NCBI GenBank assembly: GCA_032718475.1
Contig: JAUCBJ010001674.1
Coordinates: forward strand, 21,368 to 85,367
Origin: Nemertoderma westbladi
Taxonomy: Eukaryota > Xenacoelomorpha > Nemertodermatida > Nemertodermatidae
Length of the DNA: 64,000 bases
Reading direction: 5' to 3'
This document shows, piece by piece, positions 46,785 through 55,869 of the stretch (positions are counted from its first letter, which is position 1; each line of letters opens with the position of its first letter). Under the pieces are notes generated by a model. The model saw nothing but the letters and a program-made list of their open reading frames with translations. It made no database searches and was not told where the DNA came from. The translations under genes were made by a program, and so were the position numbers.

Positions 46785-47252
46785 TTATCGTTTCCCTGAG
46801 ACTTTTGAGTTCTTTGAACGGGTCCGTTTTCTTCCCCTAGACTTTGATTGCGCACACAGACAGTTACTTATTTCTACCTTGCTGGTCCCTGATAAAGTTT
46901 CCCTTATCCCGGCTTCCGGACTATCACTTTCACGCCGATACGCTTTGGGTGTGCAGTAACCTGTACTTAGTGCAACCATCCATTTGTAGACTTGATTGAA
47001 GTGCCTTTTCGAGAGATGCGGTCCGCAAACTCTATACATAAATCCCGCAAACTGTGTGTAATCCCCCTTGAGGTCCAAGTAGCGTTTTATGAGCTGATTC
47101 GTCTTTGTTATTCCCTTCCTTTCCATCCGCTGGCAGAAAATCGGACCAATACCAGGTACCTTGATGAGTTTGGTTTTGTAAATCTTTGACATCCCTGTTG
47201 CTCCATAATCCAACTCCTTTTTCGTGGATTTGGTTCGCTTTGTTCTACCCAT
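46785..47252 (-). CDS. BAF-like (barrier-to-autointegration factor-like) protein, copy 1
   Basis: A 155-codon intronless frame with a proper ATG. Residues about 28-97 align by eye with BAF/BANF1 (usual length about 89): a helix-hairpin-helix with VPGIGPIFCQRM (GIG at 34-36), LDLKGDYTQF (BAF has LKKDEDLF), a CG pair at 76-77 (BAF CGA), and KWMVAL where BAF has EWCDAF. BAF dimers bind double-stranded DNA without sequence preference and link it to LEM-domain nuclear-envelope proteins. This protein adds a basic N-terminus (GRTKRTKSTKK) and a basic tail (RGRKRTRSKNSK), which may act as nuclear localisation or DNA-contact regions. A GATATAACC sequence lies about 50 bp upstream. Family assignment is by pattern only. 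Confidence 0.72.
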   Translation of the reverse strand: MGRTKRTKSTKKELDYGATGMSKIYKTKLIKVPGIGPIFCQRMERKGITKTNQLIKRYLDLKGDYTQFAGFMYRVCGPHLSKRHFNQVYKWMVALSTGYCTPKAYRRESDSPEAGIRETLSGTSKVEISNCLCAQSKSRGRKRTRSKNSKVSGKR

Positions 47253-47454
47253 TTTGAATTGAAAGATTTGAGTTTATGAAATGAATTTGAACTGGTTATA
47301 TCCCATGAGATGCTACGATTTTGATGTTACTTACACTGCTAGACTAACTACAACCGCATAAGTGAACTAAATCTACCTACATTTTCCGTATATTCCAGAA
47401 TATTACAGCTAGAGCTACCACGGATACACTTTAAAATAAAAGTAAATATTCAAG

Positions 47455-47664
47455 ATGAAAGCCAAAAAAACATTAGAATTATATATTGTTGAGGGTTTTC
47501 CTGAAAGTAACCAAATTCTACTCCGGACCGACTTTAAATGCAAATGCAATACGACTTTCGGTGCCACGATGTTGTGTTCCAGATGGTCGATTCTCGTAGA
47601 GAATTTTTCGGGCTATCTAGTGGTATATAACACTAATCTTCTATCGTTTTCCATTTTGGAATAA
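47455..47664 (+). CDS. Small divergent ORF next to BAF-like copy 1
   Basis: A 69-codon plus-strand frame whose ATG lies 202 bp from the start of the BAF-like gene, head to head. It starts MKAKKTLELYIVEGFPES and has CKCN near residue 29. The start is preceded by CAAG and the frame is kept in all three copies. No family is recognised and there is no clear hydrophobic segment. It could be a first exon of a divergent gene whose remainder was not captured, or a chance frame preserved by recent duplication. Confidence 0.3.
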   Translation: MKAKKTLELYIVEGFPESNQILLRTDFKCKCNTTFGATMLCSRWSILVENFSGYLVVYNTNLLSFSILE

Positions 47665-48478
47665 TTTTACGAAAACTAAAGGGTAATCGCTCATAATTTG
47701 TTCAAAACGAGTTCAGAGTTCAAAACGACACCAGACATCCATTCATATTTCTGTCTCTCTGTCTGTCAAACATTAAGATAGAATACAGGCTAACTAAAAT
47801 TCTCGCTATAGAGGTTTTTTGTGTTCGTGATTTCAATTAAGATGTTAGTTTTAACAATTCATGGAATCTATACAGCCGGTCCGTCTGTCTATCTGTCCGT
47901 CTTTTTGTCAGACTGTCCGTCTAACATTAAGAAAACATACTATCTAACTAAAATTCTCGCTATGGGGGTTTCTCGGGTTTGTGATTTCATTTCTGATGTC
48001 AGTTTTCACATTTCACGAAATCTAGACTGTCTGTCCGCCTGTCTGACTGTCCGTCATTTTGCCAATCAGTCGGTCATTAGATATTTGCGAACAAAGGATT
48101 GCGTCTACGTGGTTTAAATTTTAATTTTCGGATTCCTCGTAAAAGTTTGAGTCAGAAATTGTCGAACTAGCCCATAGGGTGTTGCAAGAATAAAAATAAA
48201 CATATCATAAAACCTTAAATGCGTTTTTCTCTGGACGCCTTTTTTTGATACTATACGTTTCTACTTGACACGCCACATATTTTGGTTTCGGTGACTCGCA
48301 ACTAGAAGCACCGATTTTTCAACACCAAAACAAAGAAATGGTCCCCTAATCCAATCTTTACCGAAATAAAAAACAAACCCTCTAAAAATCAATTTCCCCA
48401 AATTAAATGCATATTCCCCCAAACTATATACACACTTAAAACCAAATATAACGTTAGAATTTATTAAATGGCATTTAA
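47665..48478. other. Non-coding part of duplication unit 1
   Basis: Holds a repeat-like stretch with several GTCTGTCCGTCTG-type runs (47755-48055) and three phrases of the form ACTAAAATTCTCGCTAT..GGGGTTT. Such phrases also occur in copy 2, and a GTCTGTCCGTCTG run occurs near 54880. The 98-codon frame at 47821-48117 runs through this repeat and has no ATG start, so it is not supported as a gene. Confidence 0.6.
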
Positions 48479-48509
<31 letters not shown>

Positions 48510-48977
48510 TACACCATTTTGGTCCAAAATATGTCGAAATTGTTTTAAGTTAAATTTGTTTAAAGTATCAGACAACTTTTCGAAATTATTTGTTAATAGA
48601 ATTTAATACTATTTATAAAAAACCTAAAAATTTGCATAAATTTGCAGCACCACCTAACGGTGCAGAATTATTTTAATAAAATTTTGCCTAATAGTTATGT
48701 TGCCCCATCTTTGATCTATCATATAAAAAACTTTCATGTGATTAGGTTCAAAACTGTAAAAGCCTTAGGGTTTTAAGCGCAACCAAGTTTTTTTTATTGT
48801 TAACTAGTATTAACTAATATTAAATAGCGAAAATTTTTTTTTCTGACCCTGTCATGTAGAATAGCATCTTAGGCACCTATATGCCAAATTTTAGCCAAAA
48901 CCAAACAATTTTGAAACGCTGAGAGTTCGATGAGTTTGTCCGAAAATGTTGTGCCCCCCCCCCCCCCCTTCCCCCCC
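48479..48977. mobile_element. TTAA-flanked insertion with poly-G/poly-C ends
   Basis: A 499-bp segment present only in duplication copy 1, flanked by TTAA on both sides (48475-48478 and 48978-48981). Copy 2 has a single TTAA at the equivalent place (about 51184), the empty site. The left end is a run of 29 G; the right end is C15-TT-C7. Just inside, TTTACACCATTTTGGTCC on the left is an imperfect inverse of the right end (minus strand GCACAACATTTTCGGAC). No coding frame. TTAA targeting suggests mobilisation by a piggyBac-like transposase, but the G/C homopolymer ends are unusual. A 104-codon frame with a polyproline run is an artefact of the G tract. Confidence 0.8.
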
Positions 48978-49494
48978 TTAAACAAAACGCAAATTCATCC
49001 GGCTCTGTGAAAAGACTGTGAACAACTTCAAGGCGTGGGATAAAGTGCCTCAATGAATTTTTAATGTAATACATAATCTAATCCACTCTGGTCTATAGTC
49101 ACTAGTCAGCCTTAGTAACCCGGCCCAACAACCAACTGCAATCAATAGGTTAACGTAATATGTTGGTCAATAGAAACCAGTGCATTGACTCTCTTTTTGA
49201 GACGCAAATTCAAATAATTCTAATGTTTTTCACTTAATTCTAGAATATTAATTACGCGTAGATTAATGAAGAAACAATATAAGAATTTTAAACGATCAGC
49301 TAAGTGTATTACTGAAGTGTAATACAGTAATGTATACAATTTGTCACTACATACATCTAATCTAATCTGCTGTATGTCTAAATATTGTTATAAAGATAAT
49401 AATTAATAGTTTTGATTTGAGTTGATTTGATTTGCTTTTCTACGTCTATCTGTTTGGTTTCCTTTACATCAGTTCGGCTTTGAATAGTTAAGTT

Positions 49495-49962
49495 TTATCG
49501 TTTCCCTGAGACTTTTGAGTTCTTTGAACGGGTCCGTTTTCTTCCCCTAGAGTTTGATTGCGCACACAGACAGTTACTTATTTCTACCTTGCTGGTCCCT
49601 GATAAAGTTTCCCTTATCCCGGCTTCCGGACTATCACTTTCACGCCGATACGCTTTGGGTGTGCAGTAACCTGTACTTAGTGCAACCATCCATTTGTAGA
49701 CTTGATTGAAGTGCCTTTTCGAGAGATGCGGTCCGCAAACTCTATACATAAATCCCGCAAACTGTGTGTAATCCCCCTTGAGGTCCAAGTAGCGTTTTAT
49801 GAGCTGATTCGTCTTTGTTATTCCCTTCCTTTCCATCCGCTGGCAGAAAATCGGACCAATACCAGGTACCTTGATGAGTTTGGTTTTGTAAATCTTTGAC
49901 ATCCCTGTTGCTCCATAATCCAACTCCTTTTTCGTGGATTTGGTTCGCTTTGTTCTACCCAT
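49495..49962 (-). CDS. BAF-like protein, copy 2
   Basis: Same 155-codon gene as copy 1 at an offset of 2710 bp. The only coding difference I see is one base (C to G at 49555 relative to 46845 on the plus strand), giving Asn instead of Lys at residue 137 in the basic tail. The helix-hairpin-helix and core are unchanged. The 60 bp upstream, including GATATAACC, is also kept, so both copies probably have the same promoter. Confidence 0.72.
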   Translation of the reverse strand: MGRTKRTKSTKKELDYGATGMSKIYKTKLIKVPGIGPIFCQRMERKGITKTNQLIKRYLDLKGDYTQFAGFMYRVCGPHLSKRHFNQVYKWMVALSTGYCTPKAYRRESDSPEAGIRETLSGTSKVEISNCLCAQSNSRGRKRTRSKNSKVSGKR

Positions 49963-51698
49963 TTTGAATTGAACGATTTGAGTTTATGAAATGAATTTGA
50001 ACTGGTTATATCCCATGAGATGCTACGATTTTGATGTTACTTACACTGCTAGACTAACTACAACCGCATAAGTGAACTAAATCTACCTACATTTTCCGTA
50101 TATTCCAGAATATTACAGCTAGAGCTACCACGGATACACTTTAAAATAAAATAAATATTCAAGATGAAAGCCAAAAAAACATTAGAATTATATATTGTTG
50201 AGGGTTTTCCTGAAAGTAACGAAATTCTACTCCGGACCGACTTTAAATGCAAATGCAATACGATTTTCGGTCCCACGAGGTTGTGTTCCAGATGGTCGAT
50301 TCTCGTAGAGAATTTTTCGGGCTATCTAGTGGTATATAACACTAATCTTCTATCGTTTTCCATTTTGGAATAATTTTACGAAAACTAAAGGGTAATCGCT
50401 CATAATTTGTTCAAAACGAGTTCAGAGTTCAAAACGACACCAGACATCCATTCATATTTCTGTCTCTCTGTCTGTCAAACATTAAGAAAGAATACAGGCT
50501 AACTAAAATTCTCGCTATAGAGGTTTTTTGTGTTCGTGATTTCAATTAAGATGTTAGTTTTAACAATTCATGGAATCTATACAGCCTGTCCGTCTGTCTA
50601 TCTGTCCGTCTTTTTGTCAGACTGTCCGTCTAACATTAAGAAAACATACTATCTAACTAAAATTCTCGCTTTGGGGGTTTCTCGGGTTTGTGATTTCATT
50701 TCTGATGTCAGTTTTCACATTTCACGAAATCTAGACTGTCTGTCCGCCTGTCTGACTGTCCGTCATTTTGCCAATCCGTCGGTCATTAGATATTTGCGAA
50801 CAAAGGATTGCGTCTACGTGGTTTAAATTTTAATTTTCGGATTCCTCGTAAAAGTTTGAGTCAGAAATTGTCGAACTAGCCCATAGGGTGTTGCAAGAAT
50901 AAAAATAAACATATCATAAAACCTTAAATGCGTTTTTCTCTGGACGCCTTTTTTTGATACTATACGTTTCTACTTGACACGCCACATATTTTGGTTTCGG
51001 TGACTCGCAACTAGAAGCTCCGATTTTTCAACACCAAAACACAGAAATGGTCCCCTAATCCAATCTTTACCGAAATAAAAAACAAACCCTCTAAAAATCA
51101 ATTTCCCCAAATTAAATGCATATTCCCCCAAACTATATACACACTTAAAACCAAATATAACGTTAGAATTTATTAAATGGTTTTTAAACAAAACGCAAAT
51201 TCATCCGGCTCTGTGAAAAGACTGTGAACAACTTCAAGGCGTGGGATAAAGTGCCTCAATGAATTTTTAATGTAATACATAATCTAATCCACTCTGGTCT
51301 ATAGTCACTAGTCAGCCTTAGTAACCCGGCCCAACAACCAACTGCAATCAATAGGTTAACGTAATATGTTGGTCAATAGAAACCAGTGCATTGACTCTCT
51401 TTTTGAGACGCAAATTCAAATAATTCTAATGTTTTTCACTTAATTCTAGAATATTAATTACGCGTAATAATGAAGAAACAATATAAGAATTTTAAACGAT
51501 CAGCTAAGTGTATTACTGAAGTGTAATACAGTAATGTATACAATTTGTCACTACATACATCTAATCTAATCTGCTGTATGTCTAAATATTGTTATAAAGA
51601 TAATTATTAATAGTTTTGATTTGAGTTGATTTGATTTGCTTTTCTACGTCTATCTGTTTGGTTTCCTTTACATCAGTTCGACTTTGAATAGTTAAGTT
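49963..51698. other. Non-coding part of duplication unit 2 (with small frame)
   Basis: Matches unit 1 without the TTAA insertion. It contains the second copy of the divergent small frame at 50164-50373 (plus strand, 69 codons, several residue changes from copy 1: Q20E, T33I, A36P, M38R), the GTCTGTCCGTCTG repeat stretch (50460-50770), and the empty TTAA site near 51184. No further gene is seen. Confidence 0.7.
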
Positions 51699-52166
51699 TT
51701 ATCGTTTCCCTGAGAATTTTGAGTTCTTTGAACGGGTCCGTTTTCTTCCCGTAGACTTTGATTGCGCACACAGACAGTTACTTATTTCTACCTTGCTGGT
51801 CCCTGATAAAGTTTCCCTTATCCCGGTTTCAGGACTATCACTTTCACGCCGATACGCTTTGGGTGTGCAGTAACCTGTACTTAGTGCAACCATCCATTTG
51901 TAGACTTGATTGAAGTGCCTTTTCGAGAGATGCGGTCCGCAAACTCTATACATAAATCCCGCAAACTGTGTGTAATCCCCCTTGAGGTCCAAGTAGCGTT
52001 TTATGAGCTGATTCGTCTTTGTTATTCCCTTCCTTTCCATCCGCTGGCAGAAAATCGGACCAACACCAGGTACCTTGATGAGTTTGGTTTTGTAAATCTT
52101 TGACATCCCTGTTGCTCCATAATCCAACTCCTTTTTCGTGGATTTGGTTCGCTTTGTTCTACCCAT
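51699..52166 (-). CDS. BAF-like protein, copy 3
   Basis: Third 155-codon copy, intact. Relative to copy 1 I count five base changes in the frame: I35V in the GIG turn (now GVG), a silent change in Pro112, A114T, R139T and V151F. Four of five change the protein, close to what neutral drift would give. The GIG-to-GVG change lies in the DNA-binding hairpin. The gene keeps its upstream region, but the duplicated segment ends about 330 bp further right at 52497. Confidence 0.7.
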   Translation of the reverse strand: MGRTKRTKSTKKELDYGATGMSKIYKTKLIKVPGVGPIFCQRMERKGITKTNQLIKRYLDLKGDYTQFAGFMYRVCGPHLSKRHFNQVYKWMVALSTGYCTPKAYRRESDSPETGIRETLSGTSKVEISNCLCAQSKSTGRKRTRSKNSKFSGKR

Positions 52167-52368
52167 TTTGAATTGAAAGATTTGAGTTTATGAAATGAAT
52201 TTGAACTGATTATATCCCATGAGATGCTACGATTTTGATGTTACTTACACTACTAGACTAACTACAACCGCATAAGTGAACTAAATCTACCTACATTTTC
52301 CGTATATTCCAGAATATTACAGCTAGAGCTACCACGGATACACTTTAAAATAAAAATAAATATTCAAG

Positions 52369-52545
52369 ATGAAAGCCAAAAAAACATTAGAATTATATAT
52401 TGTTGAGGGTTTTCCTGAAAGTAACGAAATTCTACTCCGGATCGACTTTAAATGCAAATGCAATACGATTTTTGGTCCCACAAGGTTGTGTTCCAGAACT
52501 CAATATTATTTCAATGGGAGCAGCCCCGGTTTCAAGTATAAATGA
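52369..52545 (+). CDS. Small divergent ORF, copy 3, with a new C-terminus
   Basis: Starts like the frames at 47455 and 50164 (MKAKKTLELYIVEGFPES) and has T25I. The duplication boundary at 52497 replaces the C-terminus, so it ends after 58 codons in SSPGFKYK. If the frame is real in the other copies, this one is a chimera. Expression is unknown. Confidence 0.25.
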   Translation: MKAKKTLELYIVEGFPESNEILLRIDFKCKCNTIFGPTRLCSRTQYYFNGSSPGFKYK

Positions 52546-52639
52546 AGTTTTGTACAGTTAAATTAATTTTAAAAATTTATATATATTTAATTAATTTCAC
52601 CAAATACTGTAGGTATTTGATACTTAATTGTTAAAAATG

Positions 52640-53273
52640 CAAAAGATTATATTATGACTTATTAAAATTGAGTTAAAGGTAAAAATAAAATAAAATCGTT
52701 GGATAGGTACGCGCCCATTCGCTGATAAATTTCGTATTTTGAACGCAGTCCGAATTGTGGTATAATGTTGGTTGCAAATTGGCGACAAAGCTGGCAGATG
52801 CAGTCTAGTTAGGGGCGTGGGAGGTAGATGATGTACAAATCTTATGATGGTAGCCATGCACTGAAAACCTAGTGAATATGTGTCTGTTTCGCTGGATTGG
52901 TTCAGTCCATTTCCGGTCCGTAAATGCAATAGAGTTCCAAAAAGCTGTTGGTATTTCCCGTTCTTTAGAATGTACTACTTCATTGTATTTCTGAAATTGC
53001 CGCGTTGCAGTGAGGTTGATTTGTCTGGCAATGTCTCGAATTAAGTAAGGTCTTCTCGCAAATAGCTAGAACCGTTTGATTTGAGTGCATTTGTGGACTC
53101 CAATGACCTTCTTTAGGAAGCTGGATTTGATTTTATCTATTGCAGGTTGTTTGCGGACAGGTGGGGCCAGGTCTCTCGCAGTCTGTATATTATAATTGGC
53201 TGTACTTTTAGACGAAATAACGCCATTGCGGTTCTTAAGGAAAACATTTGTGGTTTTTTGATACAATGAGCAG
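52640..53273 (-). pseudogene. Decayed LINE reverse-transcriptase C-terminal region
   Basis: On the minus strand, discontinuous frames give phrases typical of the region after the RT domain of non-LTR elements: LFRLKVQPIIIY (compare the common KxxPxLxYGxE), FLKKVIGVHKCTQ, ARQINLTATRQFQKY and AFWNSIAFTDRKWT, the latter two in shifted frames with stops. The hAT-type foldback at 53274 splits it from its N-terminal side at 54682-54850. It is not the same copy as the split LINE at 29199-46630. Confidence 0.6.
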
Positions 53274-54673
53274 TAGGGCGGTACGTTTTTTACTTTTTTT
53301 CGATTTCATTGTTCTACCGGTGCACAAAAGTTGCCAAATGGTATAAAATTAAAACAAAAAAAAATTCTCTAAATTTCATCGATATCTTGACGGATCCCAA
53401 GGGGGTTGAAATTTTAAGCCTTCGCGATGCACCACAATGAAATTTATAACAATATAACACATTGATGAAAGATCAATAACGCAAGAAAGAACTTCCTTCA
53501 TGCATCAAATGTCATCAAATGGTTCCAAACTTAGTTAGATACCAAAATTTTAAATTTTGGATCAAGGGAACTAGTGCCACAGGCACATGGCCATAACCTA
53601 CCCTTTGGCACTAGTGACGATTATTCTCAATTTTTGCGATGGCCAACTTTTAGTACTCCTACTGCATTAGTATTATGCTCATTAGAACCACAATTTTTAG
53701 TGGGGGTAGACACCTTCAAAACAAACGTAGAGCGAATAGTTCTTGAGACGTCGCAGAAAATATGAAGTCCGGCACAAGTCTACATTACCGCCATGAAGCG
53801 ATACACTAACAATGATACTTTGAATTATCTTAAGGCATCAAAAATATACACATCACTGCAACAAATTGATTTAGTGTATACTGGCACCTTCAAAATGAAA
53901 GAGTAGTCATTAGTTCACTATAGGTTTTGTACGAAATGTGTGGAATGGGTCAACTCAATCTCAATATCAAGTATCAATAAATTGGTGGACATAGTCTTGA
54001 CATTTTGTAAAATAATTCAAGAACTAATGACTCTACTCTTATTTTGAAGGTGTCTACACCCACTACATCGATCATTTTCTGTGATGTGTCTATTCTTTAT
54101 TCCTTGAGATAATTCAAAATATCATTTTTAGTATATTTGTCCATATCGCATCAAGGCGGTAATGTAGACTTGTGCCGGACTCACATTTTCTGCGATATCT
54201 CAAGAACTATTCGCTCTAGGCTTGTTTTGATGGTCTCTACCCACACTAAATCGGTCATTGCGGTTCTAATGAGCATAATATTAAAGCAGTAGGAGAACTA
54301 AAAGTTGGCCATCGCGAAAATTGAGAATAATCGTCACTTGCGCCAAAGGGTAGGTTCTGGCCATGTGCCTGTGGCACTAGTTCCCTTGATCCAAAAATCA
54401 AAATTTTGGTTTCTAACTAAGTTTGGAACCATTTGATGCATGCAGGAAGTTATTTCTTGAGTCATTGATCTTTCATCAATGTGTTATATACTGTAGTTAT
54501 AAATTTCATTATGGTGCATCGCGATGGCTCAAAATTTCAACTCTCTTGGGATCCGTGAAAATATTGACAAAATTTATAGAAATTTTGTTGCCTTAATTTT
54601 TTACCACTTGCCAACTTTTGTGCACCGGTAGAACAATGAAATCGAAAAAAAAAGTAAAAAACGCACCGCCCTA
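53274..54673. mobile_element. hAT-type foldback element with ~0.65-kb inverted repeats
   Basis: 1400 bp, TAGGGCGGTACG ... CGCACCGCCCTA, flanked by the 8-bp duplication ATGAGCAG (53266-53273 and 54674-54681). The left arm (53274 to about 53920) matches the inverse of the right arm (about 54000-54673) nearly throughout, for example CGATTTCATTGTTCTACCGG and GCCACAGGCACATGGCCA on the left with their inverses on the right, leaving a short loop near 53940-54000. No transposase frame; the 63-codon frame at 53574-53765 lies in an arm and is chance. The element interrupts a dead LINE. Confidence 0.93.
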
Positions 54674-54681
54674 ATGAGCAG

Positions 54682-54850
54682 CCTTTAGCGCTTTGCAAGT
54701 GGTTTCAGTTAATATGCTTTATAAAGGTCATGGTCAGTGTTGTTTGGAACGTGACACCTAAATATTTACAAGAGTTAGTTATAGCTACTTCCTGACCATT
54801 GTAGACGAACTTATGCGAGAGACACGTAGTCAGTGAGCCTTGGCATACGG
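54682..54850 (-). pseudogene. Decayed LINE RT fragment (thumb region)
   Basis: The minus frame reads KFVYNGQEVAITNSCKYLGV followed by TFQTTLTMTFIKHI, matching the (F/Y)xYxGxxI...KYLGVxF...HI pattern after the RT catalytic core of jockey/I-like LINEs. It continues, with one copy of ATGAGCAG, into the fragment at 52640-53273. Stops and shifts show it is dead. Confidence 0.65.
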
Positions 54851-55502
54851 TTCATATAGGGCAAATGGGGCATGTCCGTCTGTCTGTCCGTCTGTCTGGT
54901 AAATGTATGAACGCGAATTTCTCGGCATCGCTGATTCGAAATTGAACCAAACTTTGTAGGTAAGTAGTAGAGGGAAAGTTTAGAAAATTTCTAAAGTTTG
55001 GTGAAAAATCATGCAGTCTGACGTCAGCTACGACATATATGTGGTTTTTAGAAAATGTTAAATTTCTCGGGAACGCCTCATTTTCCAGAGCAGAAATTTT
55101 GGTTGCTTGTAGAGAATCATAAAGTCTATCTTTTACGAAATTAAAAAGTTAAGACATTTAATTGGGGATCGGCTAGAGACTCCAAAGTACAATCACTGAT
55201 TTAGCTGAAACGTACTTGTCAGATATGTGCTAGAACACGTCCGATGTGTTTGCCGGGCTAGGAATCAGTCCAACCAGTTCCACCTCGCCATCATTCCGGC
55301 AAGGTGTAATTCTATAGGACATGCAATAGTGCTAGGCCCTAGAGTAATAAGACAGCTTGCTTATTGTTTATCTCGCAAAATGATTGGCTGAGTATTTAAG
55401 GGAGATTCTTTAGAATAAATATAGCTAAATAATTTTGTTGTGACATTGACATGGTAAATTAAATTTTCAGTATCAATACTAAAACGGCATAAGGTAAGTT
55501 AG
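54851..55502. other. Intergenic, repeat-like DNA
   Basis: Contains a GTCCGTCTGTCTGTCCGTCTG-type run near 54869-54898 and then a stretch of the type CTCGGCATCGCTGATTCGAA and ACCAAACTTTGTAGG, related to DNA in the DLST intron near 24345. It is probably an interspersed repeat family. No gene is supported. Confidence 0.5.
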
Positions 55503-55869
55503 GCCCCCCTCACACGGAGCAACTTGTTTCTGCAACTTGTTTCTGAAACTTGTTGCTGGACCCCCTCACACACAGAAACATGTTGCTGCAACTTGTTTCC
55601 GAAACTTGTTGCTGGGCCCCCTCACACACAGAAATAAGTTGCGGAAACAAGTTGCAGAAACTTGTTGCTGGGCCCCCTCACACACAGAAACAAGTTTCGG
55701 AAACAAGTTGCAGCAACTTGTTTCTGTGTGTGAGGGGGCCCAGCAACAAGTTTCGGAAACAAGTTGCAGCAACTTGTTTCTGTGTGTGAGGGGGCCCAGC
55801 AACAAGTTTCGGAAACAAGTTGCAGCAACATGTTTCTGTGTGTGAGGGGGTCCAGCAACAAGTTTCTCC
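55503..55869. repeat. Palindromic head of the terminal minisatellite
   Basis: Starts GGCCCCCCTCACACGGAGCA after GTAAGTTA. Three to four ~57-bp units in one orientation (GGGCCCCCTCACACACAGAA, then AAGTTGC blocks) are followed from about 55710 by about three units in the opposite orientation (TTTCTGTGTGTGAGGGGGCC, then CAGCAACAAG). The centre is near GAAACAAGTTGCAGCAACTT. The arms could fold into a long hairpin. It resembles the terminal and subterminal inverted repeats of a small DNA transposon. Confidence 0.85.

Larger units (their letters stand above)
46651..52497. repeat. Tandem segmental triplication (third copy partial)
   Basis: Copy 1 is 46651-49360, copy 2 is 49361-51564, and copy 3 runs from 51565 to 52497, where homology stops in TTGTGTTCCAGA. 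Each begins TCTAATCTGCTGTATG. Copies 1 and 2 differ in length by 506 bp, almost entirely because of the 499-bp insertion at 48479 plus its 4-bp duplication. Sequence identity between copies is about 98-99 percent by eye. Each copy includes one BAF-like gene (minus) and a divergent small frame (plus). Confidence 0.95.

Noticed and set aside
47821-48117. 98-codon plus-strand frame (also 50530-50826)
   Set aside because: It lies in a GTCTGTCCGTCTG-type repeat, has no ATG start and is kept only by recent duplication.
48261-48575. 104-codon frame with a polyproline run
   Set aside because: The prolines come from the G29 tract at the end of the TTAA insertion; the copy without the insertion lacks the frame.
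53574-53765. 63-codon plus-strand frame
   Set aside because: Located in one arm of the foldback transposon, without a recognisable domain.
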